This document shows, in pieces, positions 31,873 through 39,520 of a stretch of 64,000 nucleotides of DNA (position 1 is its first letter; every line of letters begins with the position of its first letter). Location: assembly GCF_900102745.1 (NCBI RefSeq), contig NZ_FMZF01000002.1, positions 930,001-994,000 of the forward strand, read 5' to 3'. The notes beneath the pieces are model-generated. The model was not told where the DNA came from. It saw only the letters and a program-made list of their open reading frames with translations, and made no database searches. The position numbers were made by a program, and so were the translations under genes. Source of the DNA: Geodermatophilus telluris (GTDB lineage Bacteria > Actinomycetota > Actinomycetes > Mycobacteriales > Geodermatophilaceae).

Positions 31873-31897
31873 CTACCCAGTTGGCGATCACCCACAC
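31873..31897 (-). promoter_or_regulatory. SigB-like promoter, proximal
   Basis: On the minus strand the order is GTGT-N15-GGGTAG. This is close to the GTTT-N14-17-GGGTAT consensus of actinobacterial SigB/SigF stress promoters, and it lies about 36 bases before the ATG at 31837. Confidence 0.5.
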
Positions 31898-32052
31898 ATC
31901 CCGGCGACGGCCGTCGCCGGTTCGTGTGCAGGTCAGCGCGGATCCGGGGGAGCGGGCGCAGCCGGTCGGGAGCGGTGCGGAGAGGTGGCCGGGCGGGCGG
32001 TCCGGGGACCGTCCGCGGCGCCGGCCACGCTGCCGTTCCCGCTGGGCGGCGC

Positions 32053-32078
32053 CTACCCGGACGGTCGGGTCCGGAAAC
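32053..32078 (-). promoter_or_regulatory. SigB-like promoter, distal
   Basis: GTTT-N16-GGGTAG on the minus strand matches the SigB/SigF consensus better than the proximal copy and lies about 215 bases upstream of the same operon. Confidence 0.45.
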
Positions 32079-32105
32079 CGCGGCGGACCGCGGGTCGGCA
32101 CGGAG

Positions 32106-32124
32106 TAAGGTGAGGCTTCCCTGA
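32106..32124 (+). promoter_or_regulatory. IdeR/DmdR-type iron box before siderophore-interacting gene
   Basis: TAAGGTGAGGCTTCCCTGA matches 14 of 19 positions of the iron box TTAGGTTAGGCTAACCTAA and ends 14 bp before the ATG. Iron repression of the flavoprotein gene is expected. Confidence 0.65.
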
Positions 32125-32138
32125 TCCGAGGAGCACCC

Positions 32139-32981
32139 ATGGCCTTCGACCGCCTCCGCCGCAAGCGGACGCCCCGCACCGGGACCGTCGTCCGCACCAC
32201 GCGCGTGACGCCGCACACCGTCCGCGTCGTCCTCGGCGGCGACGGGCTGGCCGGGTTCGCGCCCGAGCACACCGACTCCTACGTCAAGCTGCTCCTCCCG
32301 CCCGCCGGTGCCCCCTACGGCGTGCCCTTCGACGTCGACGACATCCGGGCGCGGCTGCCGCGCGAGCAGTGGCCGGTCACCCGCACCTACACCGTGCGCT
32401 CCTGGGACGCCGCGGCCGGCGAGCTCACCGTGGACGTCGTCGTGCACGGCGACGAGGGCGTCGCGGGACCGTGGGCGGCGTCGGCCCGGCCGGGGGAGAC
32501 GGTCCAGCTGTTCGGCCCCGGGGGTGCCTGGTCGCCGGCGGCCGAGGCCGACTGGCACCTGCTCGTCGGCGACGAGACCGCGCTGCCGGCCATCGCCGCG
32601 GCGCTCGAGGCGCTGCCGGCCGGCGCGCGGGCCGAGGTGTTCGTCGAGGTCGACGGACCCGAGGAGGAGCAGGACCTCGCCGTCGGCCCCGGCGTGCGGC
32701 TCAGCTGGGTGCACCGCGGCCCGGTGGCGGGCGTGGCGCTGGTCGCCGCCGTCTGCGGCGCGGACCTGCCCGCGGGCGACGTCGGCGCGTTCGTGCACGG
32801 CGAGGCCGGCGCGGTCCGCGAGCTGCGGCGCTTCCTGCGCACCGGCCTGGGCGTGCGCCCGGAGCGGATGTCGGTGTCGGGCTACTGGCGGCTGGGCCGC
32901 ACCGACGAGGCCTGGCGCGCGGAGAAGGCGGACTGGAACGCCGCCGTCGAGGCCGAGGAGCGGGGCCTCACGCTCGTGTGA
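32139..32981 (+). CDS. Siderophore-interacting flavoprotein (ferric-siderophore reductase family)
   Basis: The 280-aa protein of the SIP/ViuB family has the FAD-binding motif TRTYTVR, a nucleotide region around DETALPAIAAAL, and the diagnostic C-terminal SGYWRLGRTDEAWRAEK segment. It reduces Fe(III)-siderophores with NAD(P)H in the cytoplasm to release iron. AGGAG precedes the ATG. The iron box just upstream and the iron-boxed binding lipoprotein at 38546 point to one IdeR regulon. No ABC permease or siderophore synthesis genes are nearby. Confidence 0.92.
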   Translation: MAFDRLRRKRTPRTGTVVRTTRVTPHTVRVVLGGDGLAGFAPEHTDSYVKLLLPPAGAPYGVPFDVDDIRARLPREQWPVTRTYTVRSWDAAAGELTVDVVVHGDEGVAGPWAASARPGETVQLFGPGGAWSPAAEADWHLLVGDETALPAIAAALEALPAGARAEVFVEVDGPEEEQDLAVGPGVRLSWVHRGPVAGVALVAAVCGADLPAGDVGAFVHGEAGAVRELRRFLRTGLGVRPERMSVSGYWRLGRTDEAWRAEKADWNAAVEAEERGLTLV

Positions 32982-33005
32982 CCGGCGCCCGCGCGCAGGC
33001 GGCGG

Positions 33006-33794
33006 TCAGGGGCGCCAGGGGAAGGCCGGCGGGCGGCGCTCGGTGAAGGCGGCCACGCCCTCGGCGAGCTCGCCGCTGGCGGCCGTCTCCCGGTACCAGC
33101 GCGCCGCCAGCTGCTCCACCGCGTCGTCGTCGCGCCCGTCGGCCAGCGCCGCGACGACCTCCTTGGCCGCCCGCTGGGTCAGCGCGGAGCGCGAGGCGAG
33201 CACCTCGGCGAACCGGCGCACCTCCCCGGCGAGGTCGCCCGCGGGCAGCAGCCGGTCGACCAGGCCGGTGCGCAGCGCGCTCTCGGCGTCGAGCAGCTCG
33301 CCGGAGTACAGCAGGTAGCGCGCCGTCGCCGGGCCGACCAGCTGCGCCAGCTGCCGCACCGAGGTCGGGGTGAAGACGATGCCGACCCGCGCCGGGGTGA
33401 CGCCGAAGACGCCGGTCGGGTCGGTGAACCGCAGGTCGCAGCAGGTGGCCAGCTCGACGCCGCCGCCGATGCAGTGCCCGCGCACCATGGCGATCGTCGG
33501 GCGGGGGAAGTCGCGCAGCGCCGCCTGCGCGGCCAGGTTGTCCCGCCGCAGCTGGGCCATGGGGTCCTCGCGGTCGGGGCCACCGAGGAGGTCGCCGATG
33601 TCGGCGCCGGCGCAGAAGCTCGGTCCGGCGCCGGTGACCACCAGCACCCGCACCGCGGGGTCGTCGGCCAGGCCGGCGAGCACCCCCGGCAGCGCGGCCC
33701 ACATGCCGGCGGTGAGCGCGTTGCGCTTCTCCGCGCGGTCGATGGTGAGGACGGCGACCGCGCCGTCGCGGGTGACCTTGAGGTTCTCCGGCAC
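33006..33794 (-). CDS. Enoyl-CoA hydratase/isomerase family (crotonase) protein
   Basis: The 262-aa protein has the crotonase fold with oxyanion-hole segments FCAGADI and GHCIGGGVELATCCDLRF. Both catalytic glutamates of true enoyl-CoA hydratases appear to be absent: the stretch after CDLRF reads TDPTGVFGVTPARVGIVF, with no Glu at the usual positions. A different crotonase reaction (isomerase, hydrolase or decarboxylase) is therefore more likely. The GTG lies 2 bp after the stop of the metallopeptidase gene, so the pair is co-transcribed. Confidence 0.85.
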   Translation of the reverse strand: MPENLKVTRDGAVAVLTIDRAEKRNALTAGMWAALPGVLAGLADDPAVRVLVVTGAGPSFCAGADIGDLLGGPDREDPMAQLRRDNLAAQAALRDFPRPTIAMVRGHCIGGGVELATCCDLRFTDPTGVFGVTPARVGIVFTPTSVRQLAQLVGPATARYLLYSGELLDAESALRTGLVDRLLPAGDLAGEVRRFAEVLASRSALTQRAAKEVVAALADGRDDDAVEQLAARWYRETAASGELAEGVAAFTERRPPAFPWRP

Positions 33795-33796
33795 GG

Positions 33797-34708
33797 TCAG
33801 CCCAGGTCGTCCGTGGCGAAGGTGTCGCACTGCGCCGGGTCGCCGGTCTCGTAGCCGGTGAGGAACCAGCGCTGGCGCTGCTCGGACGAGCCGTGCGTGA
33901 AGGTGTCCTGGTCCACGGTGCCCCCGCCGAGGTTCTCCTGGATGAAGTCGTCGCCGATGCGGCCGGCGGTGTCCAGGGCGCGGTCGACGTCGTCCTGGGT
34001 GATCTCCTCGATCAGCGGCGCGCCGGACGCGTCGGGCACCGTCTCGGCGTGGTGCGCCCACGTGCCGGCGTAGCAGTCGGCCTGCAGTTCCAGCCGCACG
34101 CTGCCGCTGGCCGCCCCGCTCTCGCGCGGGTCGACCTGCCGGTTGGTGCCCAGCAGGTTCTGCACGTGGTGGCCGTACTCGTGGGCCAGCACGTAGGCGT
34201 TGGGGAACGCCCCGCCCGCGGCGCCGAACTGCGAGCGCAGCGTGTCGAAGAACGACAGGTCGATGTACACCTTCTGGTCGGCCGGGCAGTAGAACGGGCC
34301 CGAGCCGCTGGTGGCGCCGCCGCAGCCGGTGGACACCTGGCCGGAGAAGTAGATGGTGTCGGTGGGCACGTACTGCGCTCCCAGCGCCTGCGACCAGTAG
34401 TCCTGGATCGAGTCGATGTCGGCGACGACGGCGCACTCCACCGAGTCGTTGGCGTCGCCGGTCTCGTCGCAGGACTGCTCGAGGGCGCTGTTGTCGGCGG
34501 TCTCGCCCTCGGCCAGCCCGGCCAGCGCCCCGAGGGCGGCGCTGCTGCCGCCCCCGCCGAGCACCTGGAACAGCACGACGACGAGGACGCCGACCAGCCC
34601 GAGCCCGCCGCCGCCGACGGCCAGCCCCCGGCCGCCGCCGAGGCCGCCCCCGCGCCGCCGGTCCTGGACGTGCGAGGTGTCGAGCCGGCCGCCCTCCCTG
34701 TACCGCAT
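33797..34708 (-). CDS. Neutral zinc metallopeptidase (YpfJ family)
   Basis: The 303-aa protein starts MRYREGGRLDTSHVQDRR. It has one membrane helix (LGLVGVLVVVLFQVLGG, near 38-55) and an extracytoplasmic peptidase domain with the zinc motif HEYGHH (HExxH). Conserved RLELQADCYAG supplies further ligands, and GGTVDQDTFTHGSSEQRQRW is family-typical. Cysteines flank the domain and may form disulphides. An upstream in-frame start at 34753 is less likely, since GGGAGGG precedes the chosen ATG. The substrate is unknown. Confidence 0.9.
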   Translation of the reverse strand: MRYREGGRLDTSHVQDRRRGGGLGGGRGLAVGGGGLGLVGVLVVVLFQVLGGGGSSAALGALAGLAEGETADNSALEQSCDETGDANDSVECAVVADIDSIQDYWSQALGAQYVPTDTIYFSGQVSTGCGGATSGSGPFYCPADQKVYIDLSFFDTLRSQFGAAGGAFPNAYVLAHEYGHHVQNLLGTNRQVDPRESGAASGSVRLELQADCYAGTWAHHAETVPDASGAPLIEEITQDDVDRALDTAGRIGDDFIQENLGGGTVDQDTFTHGSSEQRQRWFLTGYETGDPAQCDTFATDDLG

Positions 34709-34811
34709 GCTGTCGCTGCCCTCCCGCTCCGGTGTGCGGACCGACCGTGCCACCGCCTCCCCGGCGCCGCGACCGGGGACGGGCCGGCGGCGGCCGCGCC
34801 GGCGGCAGGTC

Positions 34812-35657
34812 TCAGCCCCGCTCCGCCGGCTCGTCGTCCGTCCGCGGGGCGGCGTCGGGCTCGTCGCGCAGGAACAGGTACCAGTACGAGGTCCCGACGA
34901 ACACGACCGCGCCGACGAGGTTCCCGGCGCCGGCCAGCAGCCAGTTGAGCAGCGTGTCGCCCCAGCCGACGCCCTCGACCCCGGCGAACAGCGCCGCCGG
35001 CAGGTAGAACATGTTGGCCACCACGTGGTCGAAGCCCATGGCGACGAACGCCATGATCGGGAAGAAGACCGCGAGGACCTTGCCCGCGACGCTGGTGGCC
35101 GCCAGCGACATCCACACCGCCAGGCAGACCAACCAGTTGCAGCCCACGCCGCGCAGGAAGACCTCCCACGGCGTGTGCGAGACCTTGCCCTCGGCGATCT
35201 CGGAGAGCCGCGCGAAGGTGAGGCCGGCGCTGCCGGTGCTGTCCGGGTCGCCGATGACCCCGGTGGAGACGGCGAGGAAGTAGGCGACGAACAGCGCGCC
35301 GAGCAGGTTGCCGGCGAGCACCAGCGTGAGGTTGCGGACGACGTCGCCGACGCCGAGCTTGCCGTTCATCGCGCCCAGCGGCACCAGCATCATGTTGCCG
35401 GTGGCCAGGTCGGACCCGGCGATCAGCACGAGGACCAGGCCGAGGGTGAACGCCGCGCCCATGAACAGCGTGGGCAGCGTGCCCCAGGTGGCGGTGTCCA
35501 GGCCCGACGAGACGGTGATCGCCACCAGCGCGCCGAAGGAGATGTAGGCACCGGCGAGGAAGGCGCTCACCAGCACCCGGTCCCACGTGCGGTGCACCTT
35601 CTTGGCCCCGGCCGCGCTGGCGACCCGTGCGACCTCGGCGGGCTCCCTGGCGGCCAT
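34812..35657 (-). CDS. Formate/nitrite transporter family channel
   Basis: The 281-aa membrane protein has six helices in the FNT arrangement. Diagnostic segments are AGAYISFGALVAITV, SDLATGNMMLVPLG, LLGALFVAYFL and GFDHVVANMFYLPAAL, containing the pore-lining His. These pentameric channels carry formate, nitrite or hydrosulphide. GGGGAGG precedes the ATG. It is monocistronic and has no formate or nitrite metabolic genes beside it, so the natural anion is unclear. Confidence 0.92.
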   Translation of the reverse strand: MAAREPAEVARVASAAGAKKVHRTWDRVLVSAFLAGAYISFGALVAITVSSGLDTATWGTLPTLFMGAAFTLGLVLVLIAGSDLATGNMMLVPLGAMNGKLGVGDVVRNLTLVLAGNLLGALFVAYFLAVSTGVIGDPDSTGSAGLTFARLSEIAEGKVSHTPWEVFLRGVGCNWLVCLAVWMSLAATSVAGKVLAVFFPIMAFVAMGFDHVVANMFYLPAALFAGVEGVGWGDTLLNWLLAGAGNLVGAVVFVGTSYWYLFLRDEPDAAPRTDDEPAERG

Positions 35658-35785
35658 CGCGCCTCCCCGGCGGACTCGGCGTCGTCCCGGACGCTAGCGG
35701 TACGACATCGTCCGCGCCGCCCGGGGGCGGTCGCGGTGCCGGGGTGGCCCTAGGGTCGGGGCGTCCACCGAGCCGGGAGGGGTCC

Positions 35786-36166
35786 ATGGCGTTCTCGAAC
35801 CGGGTGCGCGGCGCCCTGACCACGACGGTCCTGGCGACCGCCGCCACCGGCTTCCTCGCCGGGTGCAGCAGCGAGGACGAGGAGGAGCAGGTCGCCTACT
35901 GCACCAACGAGGACGGCGAGATCGTCGACGACGACTACTGCGACGACGACTACCGCGGCGGCGGGCTGTTCTTCCTCTACCTCGGCGCCTTCCGCCCGGG
36001 CCTGCCGGTCGGCACGGTGCTGCCCTCCGGGGGCACCCGCATCAACCCCGCCGACACCGCCGCCCGGCAGCGCTACGGGCTGCCCGGCACCGGCAAGGTC
36101 AGCGGCGGCCAGCGGGTGACCGGCGGGATCGGGTCGGGCGCCGGCGGCTCGGGTTCCGGCTCCTGA
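35786..36166 (+). CDS. Small acidic lipoprotein, partner of ATP-grasp enzyme
   Basis: The 126-aa protein has a signal peptide with lipobox FLAGC (Cys near 27). A very acidic Cys-containing segment (EDEEEQVAYC and DDDYCDDDY) follows, then a hydrophobic aromatic patch (GLFFLYLGAF) and a Gly/Ser-rich end. It is followed after 3 bp by the glutathionylspermidine-synthase-like gene. In E. coli the lipoprotein-like YgiB precedes the ATP-grasp YgiC in the same way, so this may be an actinobacterial equivalent. GGGAGG lies upstream of the ATG, and TAGGGT at 35751 may be a -10. Confidence 0.78.
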   Translation: MAFSNRVRGALTTTVLATAATGFLAGCSSEDEEEQVAYCTNEDGEIVDDDYCDDDYRGGGLFFLYLGAFRPGLPVGTVLPSGGTRINPADTAARQRYGLPGTGKVSGGQRVTGGIGSGAGGSGSGS

Positions 36167-36169
36167 CCC

Positions 36170-37399
36170 GTGCGGCGCGTCGAGGGCGGCGTCGTCCGGC
36201 CCGGGTGGGAGGCCGAGATCGAGGCGCAGGGGCTGGTCTACAACAGGACCCACCTGCCCGGCGGCGAGGTGCGCAGCTACTGGCGCGAGGGCCCGTTCTA
36301 CGACTTCACCTCCGCGGAGGTGGCCCGCCTCGAGGGCTGGGTGGCGCAGCTGTTCGAGATGTGCGTGGCCGCCGGTGACCACGTCGTCGAGCACGACCTC
36401 TTCGACCGGATGGGCATCCCGCTGGTCGCCCGCTCGGGCATCCGCACCACCTGGGAGGCCGAGCCGCCCAGCGTCTACGGCCGCTTCGACCTGCGCTACG
36501 ACGGCTCCGGCCCGCCGAAGCTGCTGGAGTTCAACGCCGACACCCCGACCGGCCTGGTCGAGTCGGCGGTCACCCAGTGGAACTGGCACCTGTTTACCGG
36601 GCAGGGGCGCGACCAGTGGAACGCGCTGCACGAGAAGCTGGTCGCCGCCTGGCAGCGCAACCTCACCCGGTGGGAGCGGCGCACCGGCGTCCGCCCCCGG
36701 GTGCACCTGGCCTGGACCAGCGAGGAGACCTCCGGCGAGGACCGGATGACCGTCGCCTACCTCATGGACACCGTCGTCCAGGCCGGCTACGAGGCGGTCG
36801 AGCTGGTGGTGGAGGACATCGCGCTCGACTCCGGCGACGGCCGCTTCTACGACCCGCAGGGCCGCCACCTCGACGTCGTCTTCAAGCTCTACCCCTGGGA
36901 GTGGATCGTCGACGACGAGTTCGGCGCCGCCGTGCTCGCCGACGCCGCCCGCCCCGGCGGCACCACCTGGGTGGAGCCGGTCTACAAGATGCTGTGGAGC
37001 ACCAAGGCCCTCCTGCCGGTGCTGTGGCGGCTCTTCGGCGGCGACCCGGTGCTCTCCCGGCTGCTGCTGCCGGCCTACTTCGCCGACGAGATGCCCTCCA
37101 GCTGGCGCGACTACGTGCGCAAGCCGCTGTGGGGCCGCGAGGGGGCCAACGTGGAGATCGTCCGCGACGGGCAGGTGGTCACCGCGATGCCCGGCCGGTA
37201 CGGCACCGAGGGGTTCGTCGTCCAGGAGCTCGCGCCGCTGCCGGACTTCGCCGGCGTCGACGGCCCGCACCACCCGGTGCTGGGCGCCTGGGTGGTCGAC
37301 GGCGAGCCGGCCGGCCTGGGCATCCGCGAGAGCGACGGGCTGATCACCGACAACCTCAGCTTCTTCGTGCCGCACACGATCGACTACACCGGCCGGTAG
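36170..37399 (+). CDS. Glutathionylspermidine synthase family ATP-grasp ligase (YgiC/YjfC-like)
   Basis: The 409-aa protein matches the preATP-grasp/ATP-grasp layout of the C-terminal synthetase half of glutathionylspermidine synthase. Conserved blocks are YGRFDLRYDG-PPKLLEFNADTPT, KLYPWEWIVDDEFG, EPVYKMLWSTKALLPVLW and KPLWGREGANV. It lacks the N-terminal amidase half, as E. coli YgiC/YjfC do. The ligation substrate is unknown in this subfamily. It is coupled to the lipoprotein gene upstream, and its 3' end overlaps the converging RibD-like gene by 16 bp. Confidence 0.9.
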   Translation: MRRVEGGVVRPGWEAEIEAQGLVYNRTHLPGGEVRSYWREGPFYDFTSAEVARLEGWVAQLFEMCVAAGDHVVEHDLFDRMGIPLVARSGIRTTWEAEPPSVYGRFDLRYDGSGPPKLLEFNADTPTGLVESAVTQWNWHLFTGQGRDQWNALHEKLVAAWQRNLTRWERRTGVRPRVHLAWTSEETSGEDRMTVAYLMDTVVQAGYEAVELVVEDIALDSGDGRFYDPQGRHLDVVFKLYPWEWIVDDEFGAAVLADAARPGGTTWVEPVYKMLWSTKALLPVLWRLFGGDPVLSRLLLPAYFADEMPSSWRDYVRKPLWGREGANVEIVRDGQVVTAMPGRYGTEGFVVQELAPLPDFAGVDGPHHPVLGAWVVDGEPAGLGIRESDGLITDNLSFFVPHTIDYTGR

Positions 37400-37932
37400 G
37401 TCAGCAGCGTGACGCCGGAGCGGAACGTGCGGCTCCCGGTGGTCCGCAGTCGCACGTCGGCGCCGTCGGGGAACAGCCGCCGGCCGCGGCCGACCACGCG
37501 CGGGACGAGGAACAGCCGGTACTCGTCGACCAGGCCGGCCCCGATGAGGGCGTGGCACAGCGTGATGCTGCCGGTGACCCCGACCTCGCCGTCGCGCGCG
37601 GCCACCAGGCGGCGGACCTCGTCGACCGGGTCGCCGGCGAGGACCGTGGTGCGGGCCCAGCCCGGGTCGGCGAGCGTGCGGGAGACGACGGCCTTCTCGA
37701 CCGCGTCGAGGTGGGCGGCGATGCCGGTCGTGTCGCCGGTCTGCCGCGGCCAGTAGCCGCGCAGGTCCTCGAAGGTGCGCCGGCCGACGAGGAACACCTC
37801 CTGGGCGGCCATGTGCTCCCGGACGACGGCGAGCTGGTCGTCCTGGGCGGGGTCCTGCACCGCGAACCAGTCGTCCACCACCTCGACGACGCCGTCGAGG
37901 GTCGTGTCCTGGGTGACCACGAGCCGTCCCAT
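37384..37932 (-). CDS. RibD C-terminal/dihydrofolate reductase-like protein
   Basis: The 182-aa protein has the DHFR-like fold of the RibD C-terminal domain family: VVTQDTTLDGVVE at the N terminus, VFLVGRRTFEDLRGYWP in the middle and VDEYRLFLVPRVVGRGRRLFPDG near the end. Such stand-alone proteins are presumed NADPH-dependent reductases of pterin- or flavin-like compounds. GGGAGGAG lies upstream of the ATG. No riboflavin gene is nearby. Confidence 0.88.
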   Translation of the reverse strand: MGRLVVTQDTTLDGVVEVVDDWFAVQDPAQDDQLAVVREHMAAQEVFLVGRRTFEDLRGYWPRQTGDTTGIAAHLDAVEKAVVSRTLADPGWARTTVLAGDPVDEVRRLVAARDGEVGVTGSITLCHALIGAGLVDEYRLFLVPRVVGRGRRLFPDGADVRLRTTGSRTFRSGVTLLTYRPV

Positions 37933-38024
37933 CCCGGTCTCCTCCCGTCCGTGCGTCCCGGCCCCCGGGACGGAGGTGGTGACCGGCCGGGCGCCCGGGA
38001 CCCATCGGTCCTACGGTCGGGCAC

Positions 38025-38471
38025 ATGCCACTCGAAGGGGAGTACGAGCCGAGCTCGCAGCAGTGGGTCCGCGACCAGGTCGAGCGCTACGAGGCGACCG
38101 GTGGCCGGGAGGCCAACACGCTGCTCGACACCGGCCTGCCCGTCGTCGTCTTCTCCACGCGCGGCGCGCGGACCGGCAAGGTGCGCAAGCAGCCGCTCAT
38201 GCGGGTGGAGAAGGACGGCGTCTACGCCATGGTGGGCTCGCAGGGCGGGGCGCCGAAGGACCCGGCCTGGGTGGCCAACCTGCGCGAGTACCCCGACCAG
38301 GTGACCGTCCAGGACGGCCCGGAGCCGTGGGACGGCGTCGCCCGCGAGATCACCGGCGAGGAGAAGGCCGAGTGGTGGGAGCGCGCGGTGGCCGCCTACC
38401 CGCCGTACGCCGAGTACCAGCAGAAGACCGACCGGGTCATCCCCGTCTTCCTCGTCGAGCGGAAGCGCTGA
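38025..38471 (+). CDS. F420H2-dependent (deazaflavin) nitroreductase-family protein
   Basis: The 148-aa protein of the DDN family shows LLDTGLPVVVFSTRGARTGKVRKQPLMRV, which holds the deazaflavin-binding beta-barrel residues, and YAMVGSQGGAPKDPAWVANL. In relatives this binds F420 and reduces nitro compounds, quinones or other electrophiles. TACGGT lies 7 bases before the ATG, and the absence of a Shine-Dalgarno sequence suggests a leaderless mRNA. Confidence 0.9.
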   Translation: MPLEGEYEPSSQQWVRDQVERYEATGGREANTLLDTGLPVVVFSTRGARTGKVRKQPLMRVEKDGVYAMVGSQGGAPKDPAWVANLREYPDQVTVQDGPEPWDGVAREITGEEKAEWWERAVAAYPPYAEYQQKTDRVIPVFLVERKR

Positions 38472-38477
38472 CCGAGC

Positions 38478-38496
38478 TCAGGTGAGCCTGCCCTAA
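38478..38496 (+). promoter_or_regulatory. IdeR/DmdR-type iron box before siderophore-binding lipoprotein
   Basis: TCAGGTGAGCCTGCCCTAA matches 14 of 19 positions of the iron box consensus and lies 49 bp before the lipoprotein start, an expected repressor site. Confidence 0.65.
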
Positions 38497-38545
38497 GTTG
38501 GACGCCGGTCGCCGGGCGGTCCGGCGACCGGAGGGAGGCTCGACG

Positions 38546-39520
38546 GTGCTCTGGGGACGGACGGCGCGCGGACGCGTGGCCGGTGCGGTGGCGACGGTGG
38601 CGGTGCTCGCCGGGTGCGGGTCGACCGACGCGGAGGCGGAGGCGGGGTCCGGGGCGGCGCCGTCGGCGGACACCCGCACCGTGGCGCACGCGGCGGGGAC
38701 GACCGAGGTCACCGGCGCCCCCGAGCGGGTCGTGGTCCTGGACACCGGCGAGCTCGACGCCGTCCTGGCGCTCGGTCTCACCCCCGTCGGGGCCGTGCGC
38801 ACCGACGTCAGCGACGAGCTGCCCGGGTTCGTGGCCGAGGCCGGCGTCGACCCGGCCGACGTCGCCGCCGTCGGCACGATCGCCGAGCCCGACCTCGAGG
38901 CGATCGCCGCGCTCGAGCCGGACCTGATCCTGTCCAACTCCGTGCGGCACGCCGACGTCTACGACCAGCTCACGCAGATCGCCCCCACGGTGCTCGCCGA
39001 GACCATCGGGGAGAGCTGGCAGGAGAACCTGCTGCTCGCCGGCGAGGCGCTCGACCGCGAGGAGCAGGCGCAGGACCTCCTCGACGAGTTCGGCGCCCGG
39101 GCCGAGGAGGTCGGCGGGCTCTACGGGGACCCGGCGCAGACCGAGGTCAGCGTCGCCCGCTTCCTCGACGGCACGCTCGTCCGCCTCTACGGCGAGGGTT
39201 CCTTCATCGGGTCGGTGCTGGCCGACGTGGGCTTCGCCCGCCCGGAGGTGCAGCGGACGCCGGAGACCTTCGTCGAGGTCTCCCCGGAGCAGGTGACCTC
39301 GGCCGACGGCGACCTGCTGTTCTACGGCGCCTACGGGGCCGACGGCGCGACGGCGGCCGACCAGGTCACCGCCGGGCCACTGTGGCAGTCGATCCCCGCG
39401 GTCGCCCAGGGCCGCGCCGTCGCCGTCGACGACGACCGCTGGTTCCTCGGCCTCGGCCCGCTGGGCGCCGGGCTGGTGCTCGACGACCTCGAGGAGCTCG
39501 CGCCTCAGCTGGCCGGCTGA
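38546..39520 (+). CDS. Iron-siderophore ABC transporter substrate-binding lipoprotein
   Basis: The 324-aa protein has a signal peptide with lipobox VLAGC and a two-lobed FepB/FhuD-type binding fold. Segments include GAPERVVVLDTGELDAVLALG, EPDLEAIAALEPDLILSNS and the C-terminal DDDRWFLGLGPLGAGLVLDDL. It captures ferric siderophores for import. GGGAGG precedes the GTG at 38546; the upstream GTG at 38498 overlaps the iron-box end and is less likely. No permease or ATPase gene is adjacent, so it must use a transporter encoded elsewhere. Confidence 0.9.
   Translation: MLWGRTARGRVAGAVATVAVLAGCGSTDAEAEAGSGAAPSADTRTVAHAAGTTEVTGAPERVVVLDTGELDAVLALGLTPVGAVRTDVSDELPGFVAEAGVDPADVAAVGTIAEPDLEAIAALEPDLILSNSVRHADVYDQLTQIAPTVLAETIGESWQENLLLAGEALDREEQAQDLLDEFGARAEEVGGLYGDPAQTEVSVARFLDGTLVRLYGEGSFIGSVLADVGFARPEVQRTPETFVEVSPEQVTSADGDLLFYGAYGADGATAADQVTAGPLWQSIPAVAQGRAVAVDDDRWFLGLGPLGAGLVLDDLEELAPQLAG

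Larger units (their letters stand above)
31838..32138. other. Divergent control region between envelope-stress operon and siderophore-interacting gene
   Basis: This 301-bp region holds two SigB-like promoters reading left (31873-31897 and 32053-32078) and an IdeR-type iron box reading right (32106-32124). No gene is visible inside it. Confidence 0.55.
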
